From: Silene conica
Lineage: Eukaryota; Streptophyta; Magnoliopsida; Caryophyllales; Caryophyllaceae
Assembly (NCBI GenBank): GCA_029255685.2
Contig: CM055319.2
Coordinates: 25,639,568-25,703,567, forward strand
Direction of reading: 5' to 3'
Length of the DNA stretch: 64,000 nt
Shown: in pieces, positions 13,363 through 25,842 of the stretch
How positions within the stretch are numbered: position 1 is the stretch's first letter
Layout: each line of letters opens with the position of its first letter
The notes under the pieces: generated by a model
Told to the model about the DNA's origin: nothing
Database searches by the model: none
Seen by the model: the letters and a program-made list of their open reading frames with translations, nothing else
Made by a program: the position numbers and the translations under genes

Positions 13363-13578
13363 ACGAAAGTGTTGCACAAGTGTTGCTAGAAAATGCAACA
13401 ATTGTATAAGAATGTTGCAATTAAAGTAATATATTGCGACACTTACCTTAAAGTGATGCATTATGTAGGTAATAAGCAACATTTTTAAATAAAGCGTTGC
13501 ATAATTAAATAAAAATTGCAACACTACGCGTAAGTGTTGCACACGAAATGTTGCATTAGGTCTCTTTTTGTAGTAGTG
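13360..13578 (-). repeat. CACTA 5' subterminal repeat region and terminus (copy A)
   Basis: Contains many short GCAACA and AGTGTTGC words in both orientations and ends in TTTTTGTAGTAGTG. In characterised CACTA elements such subterminal repeats are bound by the TNPA-type protein. The block is repeated at 24928-25146. Confidence 0.85.
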
Positions 13579-13588
13579 CACTACTACA
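13569..13588. other. Zero-spacer junction between two CACTA termini
   Basis: The 5' terminus of copy A (ends 13578) and the 3' terminus of copy B (begins 13579) abut exactly and form the perfect 20-bp palindrome TGTAGTAGTGCACTACTACA. No 3-bp target duplication lies between them. Confidence 0.9.
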
Positions 13589-14100
13589 TTTTGATTCTAT
13601 AGCAACACTCCACTATTGTTGCATAATGTCATATAAGTGTTGCTATAGAGTTTATGCAACACTTAATGAAGTGTTGTATAAAGTCTCGTTGCATTAGCTC
13701 ATTGCAACACTTTAGGCAACACTTTTTGAACTATTGCAACACTTTTATAAAGTGTTACATATGTTACTTTTATGCAACACTTTTTTCAAATGCAATGACA
13801 ACATTTTTATTTTCTAATGCAACACTTCTGGTGAAAAATTAGCAACACTTTTCGTAGACAAATGCAATACTTTTATATTAAAAAGCAACACTTATATCGA
13901 ACAAATGCGACATTTTTATTTTGAGAACGCAACACTAGTTACGGCCGAAAACAACACTTATACTAAACAAACGCAACTCTAGTTCATCCAAAAATTATAG
14001 AGAATTGCAATTCTTAATAATCGTGTATTATTGCATATCATTCAAAAATTACAAACGCAACACTAGTTCATCGATCTCAAGAATGAATGTCATTTACATT
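13579..14100 (-). repeat. CACTA 3' subterminal repeat region and terminus (copy B)
   Basis: After CACTACTACA there are a dozen or more GCAACACTT-like words, mostly in one orientation, spaced tens of bases apart up to about 14060. This is the expected landing area for the element's own DNA-binding protein. No reading frame of note is present, and 14100-14590 is ordinary AT-rich 3' flank of the TNPA-like gene. Confidence 0.85.
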
Positions 14101-15479
14101 TCCAAAAAGGATTAAAAATAGAACTTCGCAAATGTTTAAGTACCAAAAGTGTACCAAATGTTTAAAATAGAACAAATGATTTAACGATTATTATTATTAA
14201 ATAAAAGTTTTCATGTCGTTGTAGTACTCCATTATCCCACGGTCTTGATGATGTAAGTTGCTTGTCATCCGAACAAAAAATCATCCGACAACATGCATAA
14301 TAGTAATAACTCAAATGCAACCTGTTTTGCAAAAGAAAGCACAAAATCAGCAACATTCTTACCTTTTGAAAGCCATTCAAAATAAGGCACAAAGGAAAAA
14401 TTAAAGAATCCCAACTATACAAAATCCACACAACTAATCAGCGAGTACTTGAACTCAACAGTCGTATTTTTGACCCTAAACAATGCTAACCACGTCAAAA
14501 TACTTCTCAATAACTCCTTAGTTTCATCAGCATGACTTACGGGTGAAAAATGAAAAAAAAAAATTAAGAATGAGCAATAAAGAAGATATATACTTCAAGA
14601 TAAGTACTCCTTGACAACTTCTGGAGGTAGCCTTTCTAAAAACTTTGTGAGTATTTGGTCTCTGATTAAGTCTCTTTCATTTTCAATATTTTTCTCCATG
14701 GTTTCTAACTCAGCTTTTCTCTTGAGATATTGTTCATCTTGTTCTTTGTTTCGTCTGCTCAATTCGTAGTCCATGTCTTTTCATAAATCTTCACGTAGAC
14801 TAGTTTTCAAAGAATCCAAAATATCGTCTGGAACCACATAAGACTTTTGTGTACCATTCACCTCCTTTAACTTTTTATTTGACACACCCCTGCCAAATAA
14901 TCTACGCCGACCGTCATATTCCTTGCCCATGACACCCAAAAAGGGGTCTGTTGGGCATTCCCCATCATCAGGTACATAAGTCTTCATTTCAGTCTATAAA
15001 TAGACAGTCATCAGTAAAAAAAAAATCACAAAGCATGAATAACTATAAACATAGCAGAATTGCTTTATTACTTACTATCTTTCTTTCTGTATCGTCATAC
15101 GTGTCTTTGTACTTGTTTCCTGGTTTTCTTGCACGAGTATGCTCATACAATTGAGAAAGAGTAGGGGGCTCGTGGTCTGGATTTTCATTTGTCTGTAAAA
15201 TGATTAAGAATTTAATTTATGCTTCAGTAAATATCTATTTCATATGGTTCATATAACTGATGCTTCAGCCAGTACACTTAAATTACCAGTTCCTCTCGTA
15301 TACGTGCGAAACTTTTTGGGCCAGCGGTGTGCATATTCCTTTGAGCCAACCGACGATCGCGGTTACGACAGCATCGTCTCTGCACATCCAAGCAACGCAT
15401 ACCAAAATTACGAAGTATAAAATCATAACAAGCATTCACTAAAATCCCAACATGCTTAGATACCATCCACATAACCAAT

Positions 15480-16190
15480 CAAAGCCAGGACTAATAACAC
15501 TTACTTCCTAACCAACTTCTGAACTACACAACAGCAGAGTACAGCAGCCTAAGACAGACGCATACCAACATTGAGAGGGTGCAACAATAGTGGTTTAGAC
15601 ACATATAGGAAGTCAGGAACAACGGTGTTCAGTAATAGCAGCACTGAAGGTACATCTGAAATGGGCAGATTATCATGTGTAGGCTGTGTGCAGTAGAGTT
15701 GTGAGGGCAGCAAGTACCTACCATGAGCAGCAGTGCAGCAGTATGTAGCATGTAGTATACAGAATGGCAGTAGTATGTAGCAGACCAGAGAAATGGACAG
15801 TGGCAATAGATAACATCATTATACGTAATATGCAGAAATAGAAGGAGCAGAACAGAAATGGGCAGCAGCAGGAATAGTCTGGTCTGAAATGGTAGTCTGG
15901 TTTGAAATGGTAACAAATGATAATAACAAATGATGGGCAGCAGCAGGAATAGTCTGGTCTGAAATGGTAATAGAATGGCAATTGCAGTGAAACAGAATGT
16001 AATAGAAGGAGCATAACAGAATGTCAGTTGCAGTGGTAAGCATCATGAAATGGTATAGCAATAGTCTGGTCTAAACAAATGATGGGTCTGATCTGATATA
16101 GCAATAAAGGGCTGGGTCTGATCTGATGGCTATGAATGAGTTTAGGAACAAAAAAAAAGTAAAGGAGTGCAAATCAGATGGAGAAACAGA
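15480..16190. other. Long TNPA intron with internal direct repeats
   Basis: The intron between the exons at 16238 and 15379 is about 860 bp. It contains direct repeats of GGGCAGCAGCAGGAATAGTC at 15860 and 15935 and many shorter copies of GTCTGGTCTGAAATGG. Overlapping short frames here are low-complexity and not genes. Confidence 0.7.
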
Positions 16191-17707
16191 CCTCAACAAA
16201 AAATAAGAACAGTATGCAACAAGTACAATATGATCACCTTCTCAGACTTCTTTTTCCATTTGGCAAGTAATTTTAGGAAGTCGTCATCAGGAACTAGGTT
16301 AGATCGATGTCGCCACCTACTTTTATCATCTTTATAGGCGTAAAAATGCTTTTTCTTGAAACGACTTTTGTAGACTCTCCATGAATCTCTAACAGTCTTC
16401 ATTACCCAGTCTTTACCTTCTTCCGGCACTATATATTTTGTCTGCATTAAATCAAATGATTTCGTACAAGTTTGGAAAAAAATGGGTAGTACTGAATTCA
16501 AATAAGCTACATTTTAAACGAGTCATACCAACACATATTCCCACAATTTTTCTTTTTCTTTGTCAGGTACATGCCGCCAAGAGTCAAAGACTAAGGGTAC
16601 ATAGGTATAATCTCGAGCTAATGTACCCAAAAAGCGAGCAAATTCACCTACAATGTCTTTTTCCGGAATAATGGGACCAATTGGTTGCCCATACTCGTTC
16701 AGAATGATGGCCACCTTATTCTTCGTTGATCGGTTGTGTACATGGGGTAACATGGATGGTCCTCTAGTGCCACCTTCCGAGATAGCTACGAGCAAATTAT
16801 AAGAGAACATCCATATAATATACACTAATATACAATAATTATAAAATGCATATAAGAAACTAGTATTAATTTACCATCTTGTTGAAGATCTTGATTATCC
16901 AAGTTTATTTCCTCACTCTCATCTTCTGGATATTCCTCTTCATCACTATCAGCATTCTCGCCTTCAGTACTACTATCTGTTAGATCTTCTCCAAAACATG
17001 CTGCTATAAGTTCATCTCGTTGCAGTTGAGATGAATTTCCGTAACACACTGCATGTTTGTTTTAGAAGTTGAAATTAAAAACTAAATGGCCAGATGAACT
17101 ACACGTTCTGATATAGAACAATTACCTCCCATCGTATCTCCTTCAGTAGGTGATGGCTGGATATCACTTTCATGCGCCTTTGAGCCAATGTTTGAGTCTT
17201 CTGGATCAGAGGTGAAATGTGAGGACTGATGAAAATCCTTACTTAAATCTTTTTCTGTTTGCATCTGGTTTCTCTTCAAGATTAAGTCAGCCATAGTCGG
17301 GTTAAGGTCATTATATGCATCTTGCCTTACCCCCGTCTGATCTTTGTCAAAGAGTTGTGGAAGCTTGAACCTTTCTTCGTGTTTCTTAGCTTGACTTTGA
17401 TTTCTCAGTCTAGTATAGTTGGAGTATCTCGTCACTGACCCTGGTGGTATAAATTGTGAACGTTGCTGACTACCAGACTAAGAAGCCTGAGAAACCTGCA
17501 TAATCATAAATAGGTAAGTATAAAATAAAAAGCTACTGATAATCATTCAACTACCTTAATCACCAAAAAGCTACTGATAATCATTTAAGTCTGGGATTAG
17601 AGTAGAGTGAGAGGCGCACTCCTGTATACAATAGCAGAGCAGTCTTGGTTGGGCAGACCTTTAATAACATAACAATGTAAAAGAATGAGATTAAAAAGAT
17701 ATAAAGA

Positions 17708-17776
17708 GGCACTGATAATCATTTAAGTCAGGTACTGATAATCATTTAAGTCAGGTACTGATAATCAATTAAGTCA
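17708..17776. repeat. 23-bp tandem repeat, three units, in TNPA intron (copy B)
   Basis: Exact counterpart of 344-412, with units at 17708, 17731 and 17754. Confidence 0.9.
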
Positions 17777-18746
17777 GGTACTTGCCCCCTTTGCTTGATG
17801 ATGCCGTGCCCGGTGTAGCTACGACAGGCTTTCGAATCACCTATCTATTTGCTAGGGTGGACAAAGAAGGGGCATGGAGCTCTTAAGCTAACCAAGACTT
17901 ATGTTGTCTACTCTTTCTTTCTGGACCTAGGGAATGCCTCTACTGCGCTGCCTCATCCACGGAACAGCTCGGCCTCAAACCTGTACACGCATTCCTGCAA
18001 TAACAGTCCTGCAGCAGGCCTGAAGCTACCAACACGCATCAGACCCAGCATCTACTACCAGTACAGCCTACGGATTCACCAGCCCAAGTCCAGCCTACCC
18101 ATAAGCCATTACATACCCATTAAACAGACTAAAATGAACTATACTCCATATATTCTACACTAAGACTTATTCTAGCCAATTTACAGCCCCTACCAAACAC
18201 TATTGCCAGGCTACCTATATTAAATGAAATATGAACTTGTATTTATATATAAATGAAATATGAACAAAGAAAAAGTACGTAGACCATGTAACCTTTTGAT
18301 AACGAACTTCAGCATTTACTTCAGCGTCCTCTTCCTCATCGTGGCTAGGAACATAATCCAGATCTTCGTTGTTGGAATGATTTATTCTTCCTGGCATAAT
18401 TCGTCTTCGTCTTTTGTTCTTGCTACCTTCCACCAGGCTTGTAACCGAACGTACGAGGTTAGGTATCCCACTCTTTTCCAGCCTGGCCTTATTTTGTGCA
18501 ATTCTTTCAATGCGACCTCTCTCATATTCATTCAAGCTTTCAGTCATACTAAAATTGCAAAATGTAACATTTATTATAACTGACAAAATAAGCCACAACA
18601 AAGAGAAACAAAATGTCACATTAGTTATTATAACAGAGACGAAATAAAAAATTTATTTTAACTGAAACTGCAAAATGTCACATTAATTATCACAAAAGCA
18701 ACATCAAAGAGAGACTATAAATGTATAAAAAATAGATTAACGCTAC

Positions 18747-21700
18747 TCATAAGTCCCCATCATTTTGTTCTTCCTCAGCTTGCATCCACTCCCATAAGGT
18801 ATCATCATTGTCGTCACTGTCACCATTTAAATCACGCAAATTATTAGTCTTAGCCAATACACTATTTGCGTCAACAATCATGGGATCCATATCTTCTCTT
18901 GACAATCTGATATTTTCTTCAGGTGCTGTGCTTCCAGAATGCATTATAAGGTCATTATTAGGTTCTTTAGTCTCAATGCTATAATCAAAGATGTCTCTTG
19001 GAACCTTAGTCATGACATATTGCAACCCATCTACGATCGGATCTGCCACATAAAAGACTTGATGCACTTGGGATGGCATGACAAACGGATCATCCACTGA
19101 ACAATATTTGTTCACATTAACACAAGTCAACCCGTAGTCATCTTTCTCCACTTTATACCACTCACAGCGAAACATAACAACAGTAAACCTAGACCAATAG
19201 TTAAGCTCTATAATTTCTAGAATTGAACCGTAATACGTAACATCCCCATCAATAGGATTTTTGTCTTTAGAGCTAGCAAAGCTTGAAGTTAAAGCAGAGA
19301 GGGTTACTCCACTATTTTGTGTTTTGCATCTGGCATCGCGTGATTTGGTATAAAACTCATAACCATTTGCATAATAACCCTTGAAGCTTTTAGCTATAGG
19401 ACTAGGTCCTTTAGCAAGCCAAAATATTTGCTCAGAGACACCTTCTTGAGTCGCCTTTTCCTTCAACCAGCTTGGGAAATCATGACTGTGATTCCGAGCA
19501 CGTTTCCATTTGCTTTTACTTCTTTGGAGGTTTACAAAAGCTTCATGTTCTCTACATGAAACGGTAAATCAATAAATGCGGAAATAATGAAAGGAAACGT
19601 ATGTACTTATAAATTAATGAATATCGTATAATTTAGTAGTCAAATTATATGTTAAAGTTACTTACTTTATGCACTGATAAACCTCTTCACTATCTGAGTT
19701 GAATAATGCGTAACGATGCGCCTGTGCAGCTACTTTAGTGTCCAGAGTAAACACCCGTCCATTTCTTTGCTTCTTTCCTCCCAAAGGATGACGACAACTT
19801 GAAAAAATTGTAGCGTCAAGTTCTTCTGTTTCATTAGAAGGCATGTCACATGTGCTTCTGTTATCTCTAGTCTTGCCTCCGTCCACATACCGAGAACAAA
19901 AATTCATGCATTCCTCAATCAAATAACCTTCTGCAATAGATCCTTCTGGACGACCTCTATTTCGCACATAGGATTTCAATTTGCATAAATATCTTTCAAT
20001 GAAATACATCCCTCTCCCTTGCACAGGACCCCCAAGCCTAACTTCCTCTACTAGGTGAATGGGCAGATGAACCATGATGTCGAAGAAGCTTGGGAGAAAT
20101 ATTTTTTCTAAGTCACATAATGTGTGGATAATTTCAGATTCTAAGTAATCAAGTTCATCTTGACTTAGGACTTTACTGTACAGTCTTCGGAAAAAATTCC
20201 CTAATCTAATCAAAGGAACAGCCACATGCTTGGGAAGGCACCTTCTCACAGCAACTTGAAGTAAGTAATGGAAAATGATGTGAGCATCATGACTTTTATA
20301 TCCTGAAACTTTCCTTTGCGCTAAATTCACACATCACGAAATATTAGAGCCGAAGCCATAAGGAAGTTTTGCTTCTTTCAAAGCACGACAAAAGATATCC
20401 TTTTCTTTTGTAGACATGGAATAACATGCCTTCGGGAAAAAGACATGTCTCCGGTCTTCTGACAATTGAGGCTGTAGATCCTCTTTGATACCCATATCTA
20501 ATAAGTCAAAACGAGCATTTGGGTGATCCTTACTCTTACCAGAGATATCCAATAAAGTTCCGAGTACGTTGTCAAAAACATTTTTTTCAATATGCATCAC
20601 GTCTAGGTTATGCCTACATTTATTGTGCTTCCAGTAAGGCAATTCAAAAAATATAGACTTCTTCTTCCATGGGCACTGACTTTTGTTCTTTCGTTTTTCT
20701 TTCTTCCCAAAAGAATTCACAAAGTCAGACAACTAATCTAATACATGAAATCCTGTCAGGGGTCTGGGAGGGGGTCTTTCTTCAAATTTTCCATTAAAAG
20801 ACTTCTTATCACGGCGCAAAGGATTATTAGCGTCTAAAAATCTACGACCACCCATATAGCACATTTTTTTTGCTATGCTTCAAATATAAGGAGTCAGTTT
20901 CATGGTTACAACTTGGACATGCAAACTTCCCTTTTGTTTTCCATCCGGATAACATTGAATTCCCCGGAAAATCACTAATTGTCCATGTCAAAGCAGCATG
21001 TAACTTAAATGTTTCATTCCTAAATTTGTCATACGTATCAAGCCCTACATTCCATAAATCTTTTAATTCCTCAATTAAAGGTTGTAAGTATACGTCAATG
21101 TTATTCCCAGGACCCTCAGGACCGGGAATGAGTAGTGATAGCATAAAATATTCAGGTTTCATGAACATCCAAGGTGGTAAGTTGTAATTGACCAACACAA
21201 CGGGCCATGTACTGTGACATACACTCATAGTTCGAAATGGATTAAACCCATCAGATGCCAATCCTAACCTTAAATTTCTAGGATCATTAGCAAAGTTAGG
21301 GTATAGAGAATCAAAGTCCTTCCACGCTGACCCGTCCGCAGGGTGTCTTAGATACCCATCTTTCAGACGTTTATCAGCATGCCATGTCATAGCTTCTGCA
21401 ATTTCTGAATTCATATAAACTCTTTGCAACCTAGGTGACAGTGGAAAATGCCATAATACCTTTGCAGGTATTTGACGACTATTCTTAGTGTTTGAAGTCT
21501 TATTAGATGAATTCTCTTCGCATTTTTTCCACTTAGCGGCATGACATTTAAAACACTCTTCGGCATTTTCAAACTCTTTCCAAAATAGCATACAATCATT
21601 AGGACACGCACATATTTTTTTGTAATCAAGACCCAAATCCTTCACAATATTCTTAGCTTCTGTGTAGTTGACCGGAATTTGGGCCTCTGGAACCATGTCT

Positions 21701-22230
21701 CTTAACAATTGAAGGAGTTCATTGAATGCCACATTACTAATTCCATGAAGTGTCTTGTACAAAAAAAGTCGAATAATGAAAGACAATTTTGAAAAATTCT
21801 TACAGCCCGGGAATAATTCTTGTTGACCCTCTTCAACCAACTTATAAAACTTTTTAGCTTCATCATTGGGACCATTTTGTACGTTAGTGGGACCTTCTCA
21901 ACAACTTCTAAATCTGTCCTCTAACAATGTGTCGGTATTGTCATTGAAAATTGGTTCTTCATCAAGGGTTTCAACTATGGGTTCAGTTGATAATTGATTC
22001 TCTCCATGAAAGGTCCAAACATGATAATTCTCAACATAACCAAATCCTTTTAAATGATCATACACCTCATGTCTTCGTAACCAATAACGGTTTGCACACC
22101 TCTTACATGGACATCTTATTTGACTCCCATGAACACCCTTAGAAAATGACACATTAAGGAACTCAATGACTCCATTTTCAAACTCAGGCAAACGTCTAGC
22201 TATATACATCCAACTTCTATCATTCCCCAT
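18747..22230 (-). pseudogene. TNP2: TNP2-type CACTA transposase, copy B
   Basis: The protein cuts and joins CACTA ends. It starts MGNDRSWMY, the usual opening of the Transposase-associated domain, which holds a CPCKRC zinc motif (21898-22230). Transposase_21 follows: LVEEGQQELFPGC, PVNYTEAKNIVKDLGL, ACPNDCMLFWKE, CPSCNHET and the HNLDVMHIEKNV box. DUF4218 covers 19666-20330 (IFLPSFFDIMVHLPIHLVEE). An intron at 19552-19665 precedes DUF4216 and an acidic tail (18747-19551). Four defects are visible, all shared with copy A: TGA near 21898, an A8 run near 20863 that shifts the frame, TAG near 20733 and TGA near 20334. At least one (TCG TGA for an expected CGA) fits deamination at CpG. Confidence 0.92.
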
Positions 22231-22634
22231 CCTCTGAATTCTGGATTAAATAAGCACAAATTAATATATACTTAAGCATGTCATGTTATATGTTATGTTC
22301 TTTTTGAAAGCATAAATCGAGCTATAAGAAGCTAGTTATCTAACAGTAGGCCTGCATTTGTATCTCTTTTTTGGTTCTATGATATATATAATTTCTCACA
22401 TTTTATTAAAAAAAAAAACATAACATAGTATACAAGGCTGTAAAGTCTGACACAAAAACAATAATAAGCTTAAACAAGCAGAAAATATAGCACAAACATT
22501 CCTCTAACTTACATCTGATATCTAGAAAAACGACACAATAAGAAAGAAGAAAAGACTAGAAAGGAGCACAAAAACTACTAATAGTCAAAACACTAGAAAG
22601 GAGAACAAACATTCCTATAACTTACATCTTATAT

Positions 22635-22886
22635 CCACTCTGCCCTGCTACGTTTTCTATTGTTTTCAAAACAGACCCTCGTACAACAATGCACTAGACA
22701 CTGCCACTGATCTGATATCCACTCTGCCCTCCTACATTTTCTATTGTTTTCAAAACAGACCCTCGTACAGCAGTGCACTAGACACTGCCACTGATCTGAT
22801 ATCCACTCTGCCCTCCTACGTTTTCTATTGTTTTCAAAACAGACCCTCGTACATCAATGCACTAGACACTGCCAGTCTGCCACTGA
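22635..22886. repeat. 84-bp tandem repeat, three units (copy B)
   Basis: Units start at 22635, 22719 and 22803, as in copy A at 11000. Confidence 0.9.
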
Positions 22887-24224
22887 TCTGCCCTATTCCT
22901 GAAAGCTTTTGGAGCAAATGCAGCGGAAGAAGCTGATCTGCCCAAATAGAACTGCCAGCCCCTTCAAAGCCCCACTCTACCAGAACCGCTGCAGCTAATA
23001 CAACAACATCTGAACAATCTACTTCTCTGCAGACCCAAAACACCTGCATCCACTGCCAGCATTCCGGGTGTAACTGCAGACCTCTATTCCCTGAGTCCAA
23101 CCGTGCCCAATACAAACCAATAACCCACAACTGCCAGCCTCAGACCAAACTTGACAGAATTGACTATTGATAACAACAAACAGAAACATATATGTTGCTT
23201 GCTCAAAACAGCCACTTACCAACAACATCCACCCTACCTTATATGCAACCCCCATTTTCACGAGAACTTACCATAGAACAAGCCAGCCCCTACACATTCA
23301 TAACTGCTAATTTTGGTAATATCAATTTATCAGTTTGCTTAAACGTCACTTGCTACTGCATATCTGGCATTTTGCTATTACTACTCTACTGTCCTCCTTC
23401 TGTTTCTACACTACTACTCTATTACAGTACCATGAACTGCTGGTGTATTATAGCTATTTCCTACTGCTAATTTGCCACCGCTACTACTGCTCTACGTACA
23501 CTTACTACTGCACTAACTTCTTACTACTACATTATGCACTCAGTTTTGTTACTCTGCACTAACTTCTTACTACTACTTTCTGCTCGCCATTTTTATACAT
23601 TATTGATATTTGCTTCTTTACGTGCTAAGATGAAACAATACAAATTATAACAGGCATTAATCAATACGAATAGATTAAACAACAATACGAATAGATTAAA
23701 CAACAATACAAATTATAACAGGCATTAATCAACCGCAAAGCTTCATACTCATAGATGAAACAACAATACGAATAGATGAAACAACAATTGAATTGAAATA
23801 ATAACATTGTCACAATACGAATATGATTATATGCAGGAAGAATAGATAAACAACAATTGAATTGAGATAATAACAAAGTGATAACAATAATTGAAATTGA
23901 AGTATCATACCTATCAGAAATCCCAATCAATTATACTGAGTATGAATTTCGCCGGCTGAGTAAGAATCAATGTTGAAATAAGATGAATATCGCGTGAATC
24001 GAACCGCTGATGGAGTTTTTTTGGGTTTTTTTCTGGGAACGATGATGAACGAAGGACTAATTAGCAGTTTTTTTTGGGTGTTTTGGGTTTTTTTCTGGGA
24101 AATAAGATGAATATCGCGGGATGAAGATGTACTGTAGATTTGTTTTACAGTAATTAATTAGCGTGTATAATTAGTGTAGGATTATTAGCTAGGGTTTAAT
24201 TAGCAGCTTAGGGTGATTAATTAG

Positions 24225-24328
24225 GCGCTTAATTTTTTTACCAAATTTCATTATTGCGCTTAATTTTTTTACCAAATTTCATTATTGCGCTTAATTTTTT
24301 TACCAAATTTCATTATTGCGCTTAAACG
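24225..24328. repeat. 31-bp tandem repeat, three and a third units (copy B)
   Basis: Units start at 24225, 24256 and 24287, with a partial unit at 24318, as in copy A at 12591. Confidence 0.9.
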
Positions 24329-24455
24329 AAAGTGTTGAATTGTTTTACCCAAATTTCAATTTGTTTTTTTATTTTAATTGAAAAGTTTAAGCGCTTAAAC
24401 GAAATTAATTGGAAAATTTTAGAGATACATATATATATTAGGGTTTAAAATTGAT

Positions 24456-24483
<28 letters not shown>

Positions 24484-24486
<3 letters not shown>

Positions 24487-24866
24487 TTGAGATCCGGTGA
24501 GAACCACCTTACAATGAGAACTTTGTGAGAACTCTACCTTACGGACTTTTTTAAAAAAAATTAATGACATAATTGGATTCGGCATGACATTTTATAGCTA
24601 GAGAACATATTTCTTGGTCTAGAAAATAAATACTAGTGACGGAAATCAAGGTGAGATACATTTTATTTATTTGCATACACCTACTATCTATTTTTTCGTA
24701 TCTATCATTTTTCCGCCACTAGTATTTATTTTCTAGACCAAGAAATATGTTCTCTGGCCATAAAATTCCATGTCGAATCCAATTATGTCATTAATTTTTT
24801 TAAAAAAACTCCGTAAGAAAGAGTTCTCACCGGTTTTCATTGTAAGGTGATTCTCACCGGATCCCA

Positions 24867-24870
<4 letters not shown>
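24484..24870. mobile_element. Foldback MITE of undetermined superfamily (copy B)
   Basis: Same 387-bp inverted-repeat element as 12892-13278, between TA runs at 24455-24483 and 24871-24927. Only a few substitutions separate the two. Confidence 0.8.
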
Positions 24871-24927
<57 letters not shown>

Positions 24928-24930
<3 letters not shown>

Positions 24931-25146
24931 ACGAAAGTGTTGCACAAGTGTTGCTAGAAAATGCAACAATTGTATAAGAATGTTGCAATTAAAGTAATAT
25001 ATTGCAACACTTACCTTAAAGTGATGCATTATGTAGGTAATAAGCAACATTTTTAAATAAAGCGTTGCATAATTAAATAAAAATTGCAACACTACGCGTA
25101 AGTGTTGCACACGAAATGTTGCATTAGGTCTCTTTTTGTAGTAGTG
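24928..25146 (-). repeat. CACTA 5' subterminal repeat region and terminus (copy B)
   Basis: Same repeat cluster as 13360-13578, ending GTAGTAGTG at 25146. The next bases are AAA followed by copia LTR sequence. Confidence 0.85.
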
Positions 25147-25842
25147 AAATTATACAATTGACAAATTTGTAAAATGAAATCCATTTTATGGATTAAGTGG
25201 CCGGTTATGGTGAAGGTGGGTGTGATGTGTTTTAAGTGTTAATTACACCTTTAATCATTATGATTAATGTGTTGCCTTGAGAACACACACTACATAGCCA
25301 CCCTATATGCCTTGAGAAGAGAATATGTTCCCCATTGAGGCTCCCTAAGGCCGGCTCCCCTTTTCCCATGCCCATGCTTAAGTTAATTGTTTTTCTTAAG
25401 TTAATGCATGCTTAATATATAAGATATATCACATCCTCATTCTAGCTTCTCCTTAGCCGAAAATCTCACCAAGTAAGGAGAAAATTAAAAACCTCAAATT
25501 AATATTATAAGATAATATATATATACTATTTGTAGTATTCAAATAATATTTCTAATTAAGAGATTATAGTTAATATTAAGGAAAACCGATTTTGTGCTAG
25601 CTTATTCAAGATCTCGGTTGGTTAAGGGGTTGTCTTGGTGCATCACAAAGGAGGTGTTCTTGTTAAACATTGGAGGATCATCCTTGCTAGCATTTGGACC
25701 GAGTGTAAGGACTCGAAATCTCTCCCATTTCCGCATAAATTAAGCATGCATAAGATCTATATAATGAGATAATTAAAATGTTAATTATAAGATTATGTTA
25801 GTATGACTAAAAGTATTAGTTTATGAGTAACTAAACCTAACA
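25147..25842 (+). mobile_element. 3' part of a Ty1/copia LTR (fossil)
   Basis: Resembles the 3' half of the copia LTR at 47254-48558: both have an ATTGACAAA stretch followed by ATCCATTTTATGG or ACCCATTT-like text, a GTAAGGAC box, and GCATGCATAAGATCT near the end. It ends CCTAACA at 25842, and the next base begins mid-LTR sequence of the Athila-like element. No primer site follows, so this reads as the outer end of a 3' or solo LTR inserted into the Athila-like LTR. The CACTA pair sits inside it. The remainder lies before the window. Confidence 0.65.

Larger units (their letters stand above)
1..13578 (-). mobile_element. CACTA (En/Spm) transposon copy A, left end outside window
   Basis: DNA transposon read leftward. 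Its 5' terminus is at 13578, where the sequence ends in GTAGTAGTG, the inverted form of CACTACTAC. Bases 1-3881 and 9614-13578 match 17365-25146 of copy B with only scattered substitutions, a 3-bp indel near 1737 and different TA-microsatellite lengths. I noticed about twenty differences over roughly 7.8 kb, so the two copies separated recently. The element carries the TNP2 gene, the start of the TNPA-like gene, a foldback MITE and subterminal GCAACACT-type repeats. About 3.8 kb of its 3' side, including the left terminus, lies before the window. A Ty3-type LTR element sits inside its TNP2 gene. Family assignment is firm; the copy cannot encode intact transposase. Confidence 0.93.
14595..18547 (-). 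pseudogene. TNPA-like (plant Transposase_24 family) gene, copy B
   Basis: I infer eight exons from GT/AG boundaries: 18293-18547, 17126-17495, 16875-17048, 16529-16785, 16238-16441, 15287-15379, 15076-15192 and 14595-14993. Family hallmarks include AIILNEYGQPIGP, then FDSWRHVPDKEKEKLW, TKYIVPEEGKDWV, HTAGPKSFARIREE, LYEHTRARKPG-like text and a charged C-terminal helix. In characterised CACTA systems this second gene encodes the subterminal-repeat-binding partner of TNP2. Two in-frame stops interrupt the deduced frame: a TAG in exon 2, shared with copy A, and a TGA in the last exon just after SLKTSLREDL, whose copy A counterpart lies outside the window. Exon limits are predictions. Confidence 0.82.
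22231..24454. other. Non-coding 5' region of CACTA copy B
   Basis: Counterpart of 10596-12821, with three 84-bp repeats at 22635-22886 and 31-bp repeats at 24225-24328. It should include the TNP2 promoter; I see no clear box. No recognisable coding sequence. Confidence 0.6.
13579..25146 (-). mobile_element. CACTA (En/Spm) transposon copy B, both ends present, 11.6 kb
   Basis: Bounded by CACTACTACA at 13579 and the inverse TGTAGTAGTG ending at 25146. Both ends carry clusters of GCAACACT-type subterminal repeats. Two minus-strand genes are present: TNP2 (18747-22230), then TNPA-like (14595-18547). The usual 3-bp duplication is not seen: the right flank is AAA, while the left neighbour is the terminus of copy A. 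Both genes carry in-frame stops shared with copy A where they can be compared, so this element is probably non-autonomous. It lies within a copia LTR fragment continuing at 25147. Confidence 0.95.

Noticed and set aside
12811-13581. Reading frames with long Ile-Tyr repeats (for example 12811-12993 and 13159-13581)
   Set aside because: They are translations of TA microsatellites and MITE arms, not proteins.
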